The notes under the pieces: model-generated | Seen by the model: only the letters and a program-made list of their open reading frames with translations | The model's database searches: none | Told to the model about the DNA's origin: nothing | DNA from: Canna indica | Lineage: Eukaryota; Streptophyta; Magnoliopsida; Zingiberales; Cannaceae | Assembly (NCBI GenBank): GCA_034359265.1 | Contig: CP136896.1 | Span: forward strand, 9,393,501-9,457,500 | Direction: 5' to 3' | Length of the DNA: 64,000 nt | In this document: positions 1 to 13,200 of the stretch, in pieces | Layout of the letters: every line of letters begins with the position of its first letter | Position numbering within the stretch: the first letter of the stretch is position 1 | Program-made: the position numbers and the translations under genes

Positions 1-1274
1 GAGCCTAAGCTATTCATACGTTTCTTCTCAAGGGCAAATCAACTTTGCTTGCAAGCAAACGAGGGACTCAAAAATCTTAAGAAATATATTAATTAACGAA
101 TGCATAATTATTATCAACGTGAATTTAGTTTTTTTTAAGAGCTTCTATGTGCTTTATAGTCTTGTAAACATTATATATGATACAATAATTTTATAATTGA
201 CTTTTGCTTGATAGCTATGATTGTATGAGCATAAACGATCAGTGCATGAAAAGCACATTAATGAATATTATGATGGACCAAGATTGTTCCGTTGGCATGC
301 AATGTCATATAAGAGAAAGAAATCACATTTAAAAGTAATGGAAAAACTGAAAGACCACAAGGTGATTAGCTTATCAAAGGTTAAATTCAATCTAATAAAA
401 TAAATGATGTCTCTTATTATTGTTGTCAATTTGTAGATATTAGAGGTACTAAATGCAACTCAAGTTGAGATACGTTTACTAGAAGAAAATGATTGTTCAA
501 CTTCAAGCAATGCGGTATATTTCTTATTTGAAGTACTCCATTTAATATTGTTAACAATAATTTTAGATGATTATTTATGGACATGTTTTAGATATACAAG
601 AAAATGAAGATGATGAAGAAAAAAATGAAGGGGAAAATGAGGGCGCAAAAGTTAAAGTTTGACAAAAAATTAAAAAGAATGAAAGTTGCTTTGGAGATGA
701 AGGTGGATAAACTTGTAGCTCAAAATAAAAAATTGGAAGAACAAATGACACATCTTCAACAAATTTTTAGTATTGATACTAACACTGAGGACCATGGTCA
801 AATACCCAATGAAGATATTGATGAAATTAGAGATGAAAGTGCAAAGGACATGCAAGACATTGAGGGCTCGTTTGGGAGCCTGTATTGTACTAGTTTGTAT
901 TGTACTAGTTTGTATTGACTAGTCTGTATTGTACTATTATTATATAGTATTTGGTGCAGACATGTACTAGTATGTATTGTACTATTATACAGTATTTGGT
1001 GCAGACATGTAGTAGCATATACTGTACTATTATTATACAAGTTGATTTTTGAAAATTAAAATATATTTAATTTAAAAATTAATAAAAACATAAACATCAA
1101 AATTAAATTCCAATAATAAATATCAAAGTTAATTATGTCATATATCAATAGCAAGTCCACGTATGAAATACTTCAAACATACAGATCATAGTTAAATCTT
1201 AATCATAAACATAAACATTACGAAATTTGACATATAACAAGCCAAAAAAAACCCACATATCTCCAGTCACCATC

Positions 1275-2218
1275 TTAATCACCGCGCATTTGCTTAAGTA
1301 GTTTCGTCACAAATATATTCAAATGACTTCCTTTGAGAGACCTAAATGATGACACATGTTGAGGTTTTTCTATTATTGCTTGAAAAACGTCAACATGGTC
1401 TTCATCAAAAAGTCTCATAGCAGTTAATCCATCAGAAATATCAGTGCGATCATTATTGCCTTTGACAAGCTTATCGACCATTTTGTCTAAATGCTCAATG
1501 CTCTTTTCAAACATATTTTCAAATTGAAGCATTATAGCATCCTCCACATTGTCACTTGACTTTTTTCTTTTCTTAGAACGACAAGTAGTGTCTAATGACC
1601 TATTTTGTGCCAATGGTGAACTCTCCTCAATATCAATCACAGTCCTATTTTCTTCTTCCTTATCAAACGCTTCAGCCATTTTCGTAGGACCTTGTGCTCC
1701 TTTACCTGTTGCACTATCTTTTCCAAAGATATAAGCTAACCGATCGAAGATAGGATATGACTTTCCCCTCCATCCTTCTGCATGCTTATTGATCTACAAT
1801 AAAGTTAGAAAAAAAAGTTAGTCATATTTTTTTTAAAGAAGAAAAGAATCAAACAAATAAAATATTGTATACCTTGACATAAGTTTCTCATGTCTCATCA
1901 CTATCAACCTCATTGCAATTTTTTTCATCATTCCATACAAACCACTTGTGTTCATCATGTCATATATCATTCCATAATTTTTTTTTCCATTTTCTCATCT
2001 TGGAATCAAGATGTGGATTAGCTTTTTAGTCCCGAATTAGGACATTTTTCCATCAATATTTTCTCCATTTGGATTACAATTTCAGATCTAAAGGAACCAT
2101 TATCAGATCTTCCACCACTAGTCACAATAGGTTCAAGAATATCTAAAAATGTGTCTTCTTCGATCTTGGTCCATGATCGTCTATTTCCCTTTGATTTACT
2201 ACATCTCCCACATTTCAT
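1275..2218 (-). pseudogene. Myb/SANT-like accessory protein of the Harbinger element
   Basis: The N-terminal block (2218 down to about 2018) holds a Trp-containing SANT-like stretch (RRSWTKIEEDTFLDIL), the start of a Myb_DNA-bind_3 type domain. A frameshift near 2018-2030 separates it from the next block (about 1860-2020: conserved HLDSKMRKWKK, with further stops). After an intron-like gap comes GWRGKSYPIFDRLAYIFGKD (about 1735-1790). The C-terminal ORF (1275-1679) is charged and contains a KKRKK nuclear-signal-like patch. In PIF/Harbinger elements the Myb-like protein works with the transposase in DNA binding and nuclear import. The split frames show that this copy is degenerate. Confidence 0.75.
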
Positions 2219-2435
2219 TCCTAAATAGATGAACACATAAATATTGAAGCAGCAAAAGAGCATAATATAAGTTAGATACTAAATATGTGCAAAATATAAG
2301 TTAGATACTAAATATGTAAATCTAATTCTCCAACAACAAGTACATAATTGTCGAATTACACATAACAAAAGCATAATGTCATATATAAATATGTGAAGCT
2401 AATTCTCCAACAATTACATCATGTCATATATAATT

Positions 2436-3744
2436 CTAGTGATTTCTACGTTCTCTCCACTCATCATACATCTCCATTGCTAAATTATTCCTCCAAGTAG
2501 TCCATTGATTGGATGAGTCAATCGTGTCAATTATATTTTGTTCTTGGGTTGTTTGATTATCCAAAGTATTGACTTCAAGTTCCATTGAATCAACTTGCAT
2601 TTCTCCTTGAATAAGATTATGCAAGAGGCAACATGCGGTAATTATTCTACATTGTGTTTTAATGGGATAGAAAGACGAGCTCCTTAAGATTGCCCACCGC
2701 ATCTTAAGCAATCCAAAGCATCTTTCTATTACATTCCTTGTCGAGGCATGTTTCATGTTAAAATACTCCTCATAATTAGAAGGTTGATTTTCTTCTCTCC
2801 ACTCTGATAAATGATATCGGACTCCTCTATATGGTGCAAGAAATCCCTCTCCACTTGTGTATCCACCACCCACAAGATAATAAGTTCCTATAAATTCAAA
2901 AAAAATAATTGTAATCCTATAATATATAATATATGTAAACCCATTTTGTCTAGTTATTGCATCTTGAAGCACTCTAGAATCGGATGTAGAACCCTCCCAA
3001 CCCGGTAATACATATATAAATTTCATATCGCGTGAACAAACACTCAAGACATTGGTTGCAATTTCTCCTTTCCTAGTTCGATATCTTGGTTTATCCGATT
3101 CAGACACACGAACCTTAATGTAAGTTCCATCCAATGCCCCTAAACAATTCTAGTTCAGACAAAAATAGAAAACACGTTACAATAAAGTTAGAATTTTTTT
3201 TTTTTTATTGAAAACAACATTAAATCATTTCCTCACCTTAAACCATTTCCATTTATCATCGTTGCAATTTTCAAAACAAGTTCCGGCACCTGGAGTAGCC
3301 TATTATGCAATCTTAACACGCCATTTAAAACAACATTGAAGTATCTACTAATTATTTCTCCTGACCTCTTGAATCTAGAATTAATTGTACGATTCTTTAC
3401 ATGGTGAGCAAGAATATATAAAAAATACATATTCGCTCTTCCAATGGTACCGAACCATCACTTTTAATCCTTTCATCACTACGAAGTAGCTCACATAATA
3501 TTCCAAATGTTTTTCTGTCCATCCTTAATTGATTAATACACTCCACATCATCATTGCCTATTATGCTATCTAAATAACAAAGTCGAATTGAATGTATATC
3601 AAAAGTTTGATTCATAAGCAAAGGTACTACATTAGTCCTTCTCCTCCTATTAATATTCCCTACCATCAACATAAACATCACCATCATATGCAAGTGCCTA
3701 AACCTTATAATAATATATGCAATCATCATCTCTCTTGGATCCAT
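2436..3744 (-). pseudogene. PIF/Harbinger (HARBI1-type) DDE transposase, frameshifted
   Basis: Reading right to left, 3744-3397 encodes the N-terminal helical region (LRMDRKTFGILCELL), 3430-3233 continues it ([20 protein letters not shown]), and 3134-2436 encodes the catalytic core. All three acidic residues of the DDE triad can be seen: Asp in LDGTYIK, Asp in EGSTSDSRVLQDA and Glu in NVIERCFGLLKMRW. Two short introns are likely, near 3150-3235 and 2885-2950. The first two blocks overlap in different frames. The join falls in a T run near 3420 and is explained by loss of a single T. Apart from that the protein looks near complete, so the break may be recent, or a sequencing error in a homopolymer. 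Confidence 0.85.
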
Positions 3745-6279
3745 ATCTATTCATTAAAAAAAATAAGAGTTAAGTAGTGAAGGACTAGAGCATCACAAGC
3801 GTCATAAAAGACTATTTTAATCATGGATTGACTTTTGAGAGCAATAAAGAAAATCAAATTACCTAAGAATCTCTAGAGAGCAATAAAGAAAACTTAGTTA
3901 GCATCTTTCAAATTACTGTTGCCTGCTCTCAATATCATATTAATCAGTTTCCAATGAACTAATCAGAACAAAACCAACACATGGCAAACTACAATATGAT
4001 CACAATAAGACCTTAGCAGAACAAAATCAGGGAATAGGAGATAAAAACAAATAAGTGTGCTATATAATCGGAAAAAAAATTCCAATGAACTAATCAGAAC
4101 AAAACCAGGGAATAGGAGATAAAAATAAAGAATTGTGCTATATAATCAGAACAAAGACTTTCCAATGAACTAATCAGAACAAAACCAGGGAATAGGAGAT
4201 TCTACATGGGCATCAAAGAATAAGAGATAAAAACAAAGAATTGTGATATATAAGCATGGTGCACGAAGACAACGTGGAGACGCTACCTCCTCGTCGCAGC
4301 GCCAGAGGACATGACGAGGGAGGCGCTTCTTCACTCATCGCTGCACCGGCGCCGGAGGATGCGACGAGTGAGGCAGCCTGGTGCTAGCGATATGGGTGTC
4401 GAGATTAGAAACAAGGATGAGAAGAAGAAGGTGCCTGCACGTCGCGTGTAGTTCGAAGAAGAGAAGAATACGAATCGTTTGGGTATAGTGCAGGCTAGTG
4501 AGGACTCGTGAGAGTGTATTACTAATACCCCTTATAGCAACTTATGGGGTATTATTTTTAGTACAGGTATTAATTAATACCTCCTTCCTAACATAGTATA
4601 GTATTATATAATACTATACAGGGTCCTTATCTTGGGTACCAAACATGCCCTTAGAGGTTGCATTAAATACTATGATTTAGTCAATTCGACAACATCATCG
4701 AGTTAAAGGAAAATTGCTAAGAAGCCCTTATATTCAAGTCAATACAAAGGAAAAAGAAAAAAGAATTCAAAAAAGTCAACATGATACGGTAATTTGATGG
4801 TTAAGCTTTTTCTAATTTAGTATGAAAGTGCACTTATTATTTATTGTTCATCTTCTTTTTTGACACTTATATAATACTCAATAGGTCATTGATGTCTCTG
4901 AGTCGCCTGCAACTCCTGAAAAAGTGAGTATCATTAATACTAGTTATTATTTATTTCATATTTAGTATGAAAATACACATATTATTTATTTGTAGATATC
5001 ATCCCCATGACTCACACTGATTTTTGTGGACATGACAAGTTGACCGATAAGCAAAAAAGCAAGATCCAATCCTTTTTGTTAAACCCAAAGCAAAGGTCTT
5101 ATATATGTATTACTTCATGCTTGAGCATTATTCTTATTTTATTTTTGAAATGCAGATCCACGATGATACATCATGGCAAACCTTGGGAATTTAAGTTTGA
5201 TCGCCTATATAATTTATTATTCAGCTCTTTAGTGCATGATGATGTACGTTTAACATCATGCTTTATTATATTGCTTTGTTTTTTTTCATGATTGGTATCA
5301 CTAACAACTTTATTTTAATTTTCTACGTAGATAATAGATGCATATGCAATGCTTTTAGTCAAAAGAGCAAATGATTCTGTGACACATTTAAAAGATTCAT
5401 TTATATTTCTCCAAATTACATGGTGATTAATTTATGATTCATTTTATATGTATTATTCTTTTGCTACTCAAGAACACTAATCGAATTTTTTATATATTAG
5501 AACTTATATAGGTCTTCCGCATTTCTTACAGCAATGGAATATTTAAAGTATGTTAACAAAAAAATAGTACAAAATTATGAATTGATCCTTGCGCCATTGA
5601 ACTATCGAGACCACTGGTTTTTAATGTGTATGAACTTGAAGAAGCAACAAATATTATGGAACAATTCTTTGGGAATGAGTCCTATCGAAAGGGCATACGC
5701 TAATAACTTTGTAAGTTCACTAAGATTCTATATATATTTATTATTTTCATTATGTTGGTTTACACTTATTATTTTAATTAATAGTTAGGTTGTACTACTA
5801 TTGGCTCATCTGAAAGTTACGGTCGACATTGATACAAGTAAATGGAAGATCGGTTTTGATGTAAAATGCCCACAATAAAATGCTAGGTGATTATGTTTTA
5901 AATTTATTATTCTTTTAATTATTTAAATGGAACTTCCACATTAACAAGTTTTAATATGCAGTGTTGACTGTGCCATATTTGTGATGAAATTTATTGATTA
6001 CATATTCAGCTAACGTGAAATAGAGTTCACACAAAGTGATATGGATCGATTTCAAAATTTAATTACAAGTGAATCCAAGATGACTCATGAGTTACCTCGC
6101 TCTCAACATCTTCAATTATGAAATTCTGCAGAAGCTCTTCTATTTCTTATGTCACCTTATCAAATGTCTTGTCCAAATATTTAAGTGCAACTCTACAACT
6201 TGCACTTTTAATAGTCAATATGAAAACTTTTTGACATATGTGTGCATACAAAAATCTTATTTCCTCTTTTCCACTATTA

Positions 6280-8000
6280 TCAAGTGTTGGATGTTGCACA
6301 TCTGATCCAATTAACCCCATCTTTAGAATATTTTGTCCATCTTTTCATTATATACTGCTTTGACAAATGTAGGATATTGTTATGTACGAGAACTTTTATA
6401 ACATGCATACATAATATTCATCCGAATTCAAACTTTCGGCATAAGTACTTAACCGTTATATCCCCCAAGGAAAATGTGGTGATACCTTCAGGTGATATAA
6501 AATCATTTGATGACACTTTAAATGTAGAAGTTGTCTCACTTGAACTTATAATTTCACAAAAATAAGAAAGTTGTTTATCAAATTCCTCTTCAAATTCATT
6601 ATATATCATTATATATTACTCTAGTATATACATCAATAGCATCTTTAAGCATAGCTAAGGTCCATGGTCTTCCAACTGACTTTGTTTGTCTTGATTTAAA
6701 ATCCTCATATACTTCTTTTTTGTGAAATAACTCAAGGGCTTGATGATATTAATCAATTAACTCTGAAAGAGAGAGTTTCTTTTTGAAAAATCTTTTAAAC
6801 TATGCATTCACTCTCTCACTTCTTTGTGCAGTAGTCATATCAGCACAAAATGATTCTCGATGATAAATTGCTGCCCATTTCTCCTTAAGCTTAAAAAAAA
6901 TTGTAACCAACTATTATGAAACAAGTTGTAAGTCACCATCAACTTATCCCATTTATCAAGAAAGTTTTCCATATAAGAAGAATCATATATACATGACTTG
7001 GAATCATGTAAAAATTTTGTATGAGAATGGATCACTTATGATAGATGAGTAGCATAATTTTGAAATATATGTCACAAGTATAACATGTGACACGTATCTG
7101 GTAGGACATTGATCTCATTGGAGATAATAATTGATTTATCAGTAAAAATAATACATAGCTGCTTTCTTGACATCATAATCATAAATGTTTCGAATAGCCA
7201 AACAAATGACTCAGTTGTTTCATCAAATAACAATGTTGCACCAAATACAACATTTTGTTTATGGTGATTCATTCAAGCAAATGTGCAAATGATATTTCAT
7301 ATTGATTCGTCTGAAATGTAGTATCAAAAGAAATCACATCACCAAAATATGCTTAATCTATAATTGCTCATCCATCAGCCCAAAAGAAATTACAAACTTC
7401 TCTTGACTCGTGAATTTGTATAACATACAAGAACGATAGATCCTTTGCTTGCTTATCCTTCAAATATTGCAATGAAGATTGAATTTTATTTGCTCCTAAT
7501 CGTTTTTTTCTTTGTTGATTGATATAATTATTGTTATCTATTTGTATGAATCCAATAAGTTCTGCTTTACCGATTGCAGATTCAAAGAAATTATGTATTT
7601 GATAAAGTTTTAGTCCAGCCTTATCCATTTCATCAATCATTCTCTTCTGGAATGGTAGAATATTTCGATGGGATCGAAACATATGAACTTTATTTGGACT
7701 AGTCAACTCATGGTTATAGTTCAGTTCTACTTTTGATACAATCTAAATATTGTTGATGTCTACCCTAAATTCAATCTAAGCCATGCAATTGGTTCTTTTT
7801 ATATGCTTTGGATTCTCTGTCACATGTGTATGATGTACTTCTCTTTCACCTTGATTGCTGCATACAAATTTTTAATTTCTCAAACTACCATCCTTCCTAC
7901 GTGTAACATGAGACTTGCAAATGTTGAATCCAACTTTTTTTACATAGACGTTGTAGAACTCATATGCATCATCTTTGTAAGCAAATGTCACTCCAACTAA
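6280..8000 (-). pseudogene. FAR1/FHY3-related (MULE-type) transposase relic
   Basis: The whole FAR1 domain order can be followed on the minus strand. A FAR1 DNA-binding region lies near 8000-7750 (DDAYEFYNVYVKKVGF, then RRKDGS and FVCSNQG), broken by stops. The middle region, 7706-7368, contains NFFESAIGKAE, NNYINQQRKKRLG and FFWADG. The MULE transposase core, 7272-7072, contains VVFGATLLFDETTESFVWLF. The C-terminal region, 6609-6290, contains a SWIM zinc-finger-like segment in which the first Cys is replaced by Tyr, and ends with KRWTKYSKDGVN. Several stops and frame changes show it is dead. FAR1 proteins descend from Mutator-like transposases, and the neighbouring Ulp1 relic suggests a MULE origin rather than a domesticated host regulator. 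Confidence 0.8.
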
Positions 8001-8700
8001 ACATTTGAAGAAGATGACAAATCCATTTCAATTTGGCAATCCTCTTCCTTCAAAGAAGATGATAAGTTCATTCCAATTTGGCAATCATCTTCATCGGATC
8101 CTAGTGAAAATAATAAATTGAATGTACACATACGAATTCCAAACTATATAATCAAGAAACTTACAAAATGAGTAAGAGTTTAAAGATAGAATATGTTATA
8201 CTAGTAATTTGGACTTCATCAATCTCTTCACTTTCTATTTGTTCATCTTTACGCCGCAATCTAAATTTCATAACATAGATGATTTCATTAGAATAAAACT
8301 TAAGACTAAGTTCAGCTTAGTAAAATATAGGTTCACTCATTAGCATCCTAGGTTCATCTTTTTCTATTATAGGTTCAATATTATTCAATAAAATATTTAA
8401 TAACATTAAAAAAAGTACAAGTTTACTCATTCGCATCTCAGGTTCATCTTTTTTCATTGTAGGTTCAATATACCTTTTTATTTTTCAGTCTAGTATTATG
8501 CATCCTCTTAATTTTATGAAACCTACATGTCATGCAAGAGGATTGGAGAAGTTTCTTTATCGTCAATCTCAAAAGATTGATGATGCTCATGTGTCAAACT
8601 CATCTCCTTTCCTTAATTTTAGTTTCGACTACATTGCCATCTATCGTCTAATATTCCATCTCCAACCTACACGAACATGGATAAAACTATTAAGATAGCT

Positions 8701-9480
8701 TCATTTACTTAGGGAGTGTCGGTAGAGACAGAGAAAATTGGGAGATGAGGAGAGCGACCTGATCGATCTCCAACGTAGCTCCGACCTCGAGACGTGTTTG
8801 GTGAACATCGATGGTTTGGCAGAGGAGATGGAGAGATGAGATGGGCCGTGATGGAGTACAACCTGCGTGCGTTACTGGTGGACGTAGACGATGTGGCGGC
8901 GGATAAAGGAGGACGACGAAGACGGAGAAATATGACCGAGGGAGATAGAGAGAAGAGGACGGAATGGAGCGGGATGGAGAAGAAGAAATTGGGGAGTGTC
9001 GGTAGAGACGCGAGGAGAAGAAGCTGGCTTGGGTTCGTGGGATGGAGAAGAAGTTATCTCATCCCAGGTTTAAAAATTTAGAAATAAAGCAGGCTTTAAG
9101 ATTTGTGTCTATTCACCCCAGCCAACTCCATAGAGGTCTCTATGGTGCCAGGCACCATATTAGTTTTATCCCAAGGCCTAGAGATTTTCTTTTTATCAAG
9201 AGTGGCCAAGGAAAAGAAGGGTGTTCGTATAGAGCTCAAATGCGATACTGAGGCAAGGCGATCAAATTAAGACGAGAAATGTATAGAGGAGGCTCAAATT
9301 AAAACATGAAGAAATTTTGAATGAATTAATTTTAACAATATTATTATTATTCATGGATAGACTTTTTTCCAGCTATACCCCTAAATTATAGATGATGATC
9401 AAATGCTTATTGATAAAAGAAGGTCGTTGATACAAAGTTTTTGGACAATAGATCAATCAAAATATTATTTTTTGGATTTA
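8701..9480. other. Untranslated or terminal region with a duplicated 19-bp motif
   Basis: This is a moderately GC-rich stretch upstream of the FAR1 relic on its strand. The string GGGAGTGTCGGTAGAGAC occurs near 8712 and again near 8994. Open frames on the plus strand (8794-9081, 9042-9251) have low-complexity Arg-rich translations and no recognised domain, so I do not call them genes. It could be the leader or terminal region of the MULE, but I could not identify an inverted partner inside the window. Confidence 0.3.
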
Positions 9481-9484
9481 GTCA

Positions 9485-9486
9485 TT

Positions 9487-9521
<35 letters not shown>
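9485..9521. repeat. (ATTT)n microsatellite
   Basis: About nine consecutive ATTT units. It may be the tail of an older minus-strand retroposon, but no element is attached to it. Confidence 0.85.
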
Positions 9522-9523
<2 letters not shown>

Positions 9524-9689
9524 ACACGAGAGTTTTATTTTTTTTACTTTGCTTATTACATATTAATAATTCAAGACCTCTATATATTGCTCTCGATGAG
9601 ATGGTTTCAATTTTGACCATAACTTATATTCATTATTCTCTCGATGATGATTACTTATATTGGTGGCTAGATAATAAAGGTTTTGACCA

Positions 9690-9970
9690 ATTCTAAATCA
9701 GTTTATGATTTCATTAATCGTACTTGGCCTCACCCTCCTCCAAATTGGGTGAAATATAATATTAATGACTCCTTTGGTAATTCTTTTGATTCGGATTCTT
9801 TTGCTTTCATTTAATGGGATAACTTGGGTAATTGTCTAAATGCACCTGATATCTTTACTATCCATAATCATATTTTGATTAATGATGTAATTGTTAGGTT
9901 TGATGTCAAATCACTGATTGACATTTGCAATTGGCAACATAATTGGTGTTCTCTCTCAATTTCATTTTAA
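9690..9970 (+). pseudogene. LINE RNase H fragment (plus strand, old)
   Basis: The plus-strand translation PPPNWVKYNINDSFGNS resembles the start of the C-terminal RNase H domain of plant L1-type LINEs, where a Pro-rich lead is followed by an Asp-Gly-Ser-like catalytic start. It continues with WDNLGNCLNAP and a weakly preserved tail. It has an internal stop and is opposite in orientation to the LINE just downstream, so it is a separate older insertion. The match rests on a short motif. Confidence 0.45.
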
Positions 9971-10003
9971 AGAATGTTATTCATTATTCAAGAATCATTA
10001 AAG

Positions 10004-10019
10004 AGATTACGTTACACTT
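10004..10019. repeat. Left target site duplication of LINE 1
   Basis: AGATTACGTTACACTT is followed at once by a T run, which is the poly(A) tail of the minus-strand LINE. It pairs with the copy at 15940-15955, with one C/T mismatch. Confidence 0.85.
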
Positions 10020-10291
10020 TTTTTTCCTCAAAAGGATCAACTCAAAGAGTTTTGATTTCCTTCAACCCAGCAGTTTCATTACTGCAAAAAACCACTGACT
10101 TGAGATCCATCATCCCTATTAATTAAAATTTTGTTCAAATAAAACTTGAAATTTACATTGCAAGCGTACTCTACATTCACTATACGCTCATTCTTTCCAA
10201 ACTCACTCTTTCACTCTACATATTTACATTCTTTATAGGCTAACCCAGCCAAAGAATTAGCCATTACATTCCTCTCTCTTTTAACAAAACT

Positions 10292-13200
10292 TCATTTCCT
10301 CACCTCTGTACAAGAGTCTAACTCTTTGATTTTATTTACCAACCATATAACATTCCATGAAGCTTCATGAACCTCATTCAGAATATTAGTTGCTCTCATA
10401 CAGTCCAAGTTCACCTTGATACTTTTCATCCTTTTTTTCCATACGTTGTCCATTTCATACCAAATTGATGTTAGTTCTGCCTGCAAAACATCTACTGCTC
10501 TTATAGCTTTGCATCCCATATAGTTCCAGGTTGTCTTGTTTCTCAAAATAAAACCAACACCAGCACCCTCTCTCTCCTTCCATGTTGCATCACACTACAA
10601 GGTAAGACCTTCTTCTTCATTCTTACTTACAATCTTCCTTCTCATTCCTTTTTCACTCCTAACCCCCTCAACTGCTCCAGGAATAGAGAACTCCATTGTA
10701 TCATTAAAAGTCTTTACAAAAATAGCATTCAATCCACCATTTCTCTTCCTAAATTTCTTATTATTTCTATTCTTCCATAATAACCACATCGAGTTTGCTA
10801 TAAAAACAACCAATTTTTCAGCTGAACATTTATCAAAACCTTCACCTACATTGACCCATTCCCCACAATGCCAATCACTCATGTTTTTGAAGCTCACTCC
10901 TATCCTCTGTTCAGCCAAGCTCCAGTAATCAGTATGCTTTTGCAGAGTCACACTCTACAATGATATGTTTTCCCTCATCTTCATGCTTCTCACAAACAAA
11001 ACATTTCTCAATATCATTTCCACTAAACCTTCCAAACCAACTAGAAGTTGGTAACATTCCCCACATAAACTTCCACATAAAATTTTTTACTCTCTCAGCC
11101 ATCTTCATCTTCCAAATTTTCCTCCAGTCAATCTTCATATCATTCATCTTATTTTCTTTATTTTTCAGGAACCTGTAAGCATTCCTTATTGTTAGAATTC
11201 CTCTGAAATTTTCATTCCAAACCCATCTATCACATCCCTTCACAGTATCAAAAACAATAGTTTCAATTATCTTCAGAATTTCTTCACCAAAACATTCATT
11301 CAGAAGCTCCTGGTTCCACTCCTCTCTTTTAAACAGTTCATTCACTGATTCAAAGCTTTTCAATTTCTCCACATTTACAAGAGTTGGCCACCTGCTATCC
11401 ATGGATCAGTCCAAATATGAGTCATTCTTCCATTTCTAATATATTTTCTCAACCCTCCTTTCATCATCTCCATACTTTTTATGACTCCTTTTGCAACACC
11501 TGATAGTCTTTTCCCCTTGTTTTCAGACCAAGGATGAAAACCCTTGTATTTTTCATTAAACAGTTTACACCAGATTTCATCATCTTTATTCAAGATAGGC
11601 AAAATCCTTTTTGCCATTAGAGCATGTTTCATTGTATTCATATTCCTAATTCCTAAACCTCCTCCTCCCCTTGCCATGGTCAGCTTCTTCCAACTCATTA
11701 AGCTTGTTGATTTCTTCTACTTCCCTGAACTCTAGAAAAAACTCCTTGAAGCCTTGTTTATCTCATCTTCTCTAACCCAAGAAGATAGCATATTATGATA
11801 GCATATTATGAACTGGGATAGAGCTGATGACTGAATTTATCAAAACACATTCGTCATCTTGTGAAATTTGATTCTTTGCCCAGAAATTTATTTTCTTTTT
11901 TACTTTTCCAGACAATTCCTTTTGTTTTTCTTTCTGCAGCTTCCCTGGTGTAATATATATTCCCAAATACCTCATCGGATATTTTCCTTCCCTTATGCCA
12001 ATGTCATTACAAATCCTGTGATTTGTCTCTCTGCCTTACACCCTACTAGAAAATAGATCTCTGATTTTTTCATATTTACTTTCTGACCAGTTAACAGACA
12101 GTAAGCATCCAACATCTCCTTCAAATTTTTACAAGACTTTTTGTTACCCCTAATGAAAAAGATTATATCATCTGCAAAAAGCAGATGACTAAGCTCCACT
12201 TCACCAAGCCTAAAAACACTTATCTTCCTCTTTTCTACAAATCTCTTCATTAGTACAGGATAAATGATCCCCTTGTCTCAATCCTCTATAGCTTGTGAAA
12301 TGACAAGACCGCTCTCCATTTATCTTGCATGAAAACTTTACATTCTAAATGCCACATTTTATCCAGCCAATTATCTCTGTAGGAAAGCCCATCACCTCCA
12401 TTGTTCTGTAAATAGACTTCCAATCAGCCCTATCATAGGCCTTTTCCAAATTCAACTTAATTATTATCATTGGTGACTTTGCCTTTGATCTATAAGATGA
12501 ATTCACCACTTCATTAACCAGAACTATGTTATCATGCTTACTTCTTTCAGGTACAAAATCCCCTTGCTCCTTCCCTATCACCTTCTCCAAAAAAAAGTCT
12601 TATTCTATTTACCAATAGTTTTGCAAATATCTTATATACCACGTTACATAGTGAGATGAGTCTAAACTCTTCTATTTTCTTTGGCTTTTCACATTTTGAT
12701 ATCATTACTAACATAACATTGTTTCCTTCCAAGATTGAGGCATCTCAGCATGCTTATGTATATGTTCAAATTCAACTCTCAAAGTATCCTTCACAATATC
12801 CCAATACTGTAAATAGAACTCCAGTATGAACTCATATGTCCCTGGACTCTTTTCTCTCCCTAGTCCATTGACAGCAGCCCATATCTCTTCAATGCTGAAA
12901 TGTTTCTTCAGGCTATCACAATCTTCATCCGACAAAACAGTCCACTCTTCTTTGTTGATCATACCCATTTGTACGCTTCTAGCCTCCTTCACTTTCCATA
13001 GTTCTGAATACCAATGTGCAAAACTATCGATCATTACCTTATTATCTTCAACTTTAGTTCCATTAATATCTAACCATTCTATCCATCTTTTTCTTCTCTT
13101 CATTTTAACCACATTATGAAAGTACTTTGTATTTCGGTCATCCCATTCTATCCACTTCCTTCTCGACTTGGCCCACCACTTTAACTGGATTTGTTTACTG

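Larger units (their letters stand above)
864..4650 (-). mobile_element. PIF/Harbinger DNA transposon with both transposase and Myb-like ORF
   Basis: The left end begins GGGCTCGTTTGG and the inverted right end reads GGGCATGTTTGG. The flanking triplets are TGA (861-863) and TTA (4651-4653). The superfamily duplicates TTA or TAA, so one copy has probably mutated. Both genes of an autonomous element lie inside on the minus strand: a DDE transposase (2436-3744) and a Myb/SANT-like accessory protein (1275-2218). The subterminal region at 890-1045 has repeats built on TACAGTATTTGGTGCAGACA and TGTACTAGTATGT. The 5' leader of the transposase side (about 4250-4500) is unusually GC-rich. The element interrupts the Ulp1-like gene. 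Both genes carry frameshifts, so this copy is probably no longer autonomous. Confidence 0.85.
1..6115 (+). pseudogene. Ulp1/C48 cysteine protease-like transposon gene, decayed and interrupted by a Harbinger element
   Basis: Several plus-strand coding blocks look like exons of one gene. The N-terminal part (about 221-863) is a basic, lysine-rich coiled coil. After the inserted element (864-4650) come a linker near 4665-4790, a block at 5007-5100, and the protease core at 5534-5720 and 5950-6115. The core has the His-Trp pair of the C48 family (His codon near 5612) and the Asp-Cys pair of the nucleophile (Cys codon 5969-5971, context VDCAIFVMKF). The catalytic Asp position reads Asn (NNSL where the family usually has DSL). 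Stops and AT-rich introns split the frames, so this is a relic. Ulp1-like genes of this kind ride on some plant Mutator-like elements, and the convergent FAR1 relic just downstream fits that. Exon borders are approximate and the 5' end lies outside the window. Confidence 0.6.

Noticed and set aside
6280..8000. A functional FAR1/FHY3 light-signalling regulator
   Set aside because: Stops and frame changes throughout and a damaged SWIM finger. It sits beside a Ulp1 relic typical of MULEs.
9690..9970. 3' end of LINE 1
   Set aside because: It is on the opposite strand and outside the target duplication that bounds LINE 1.
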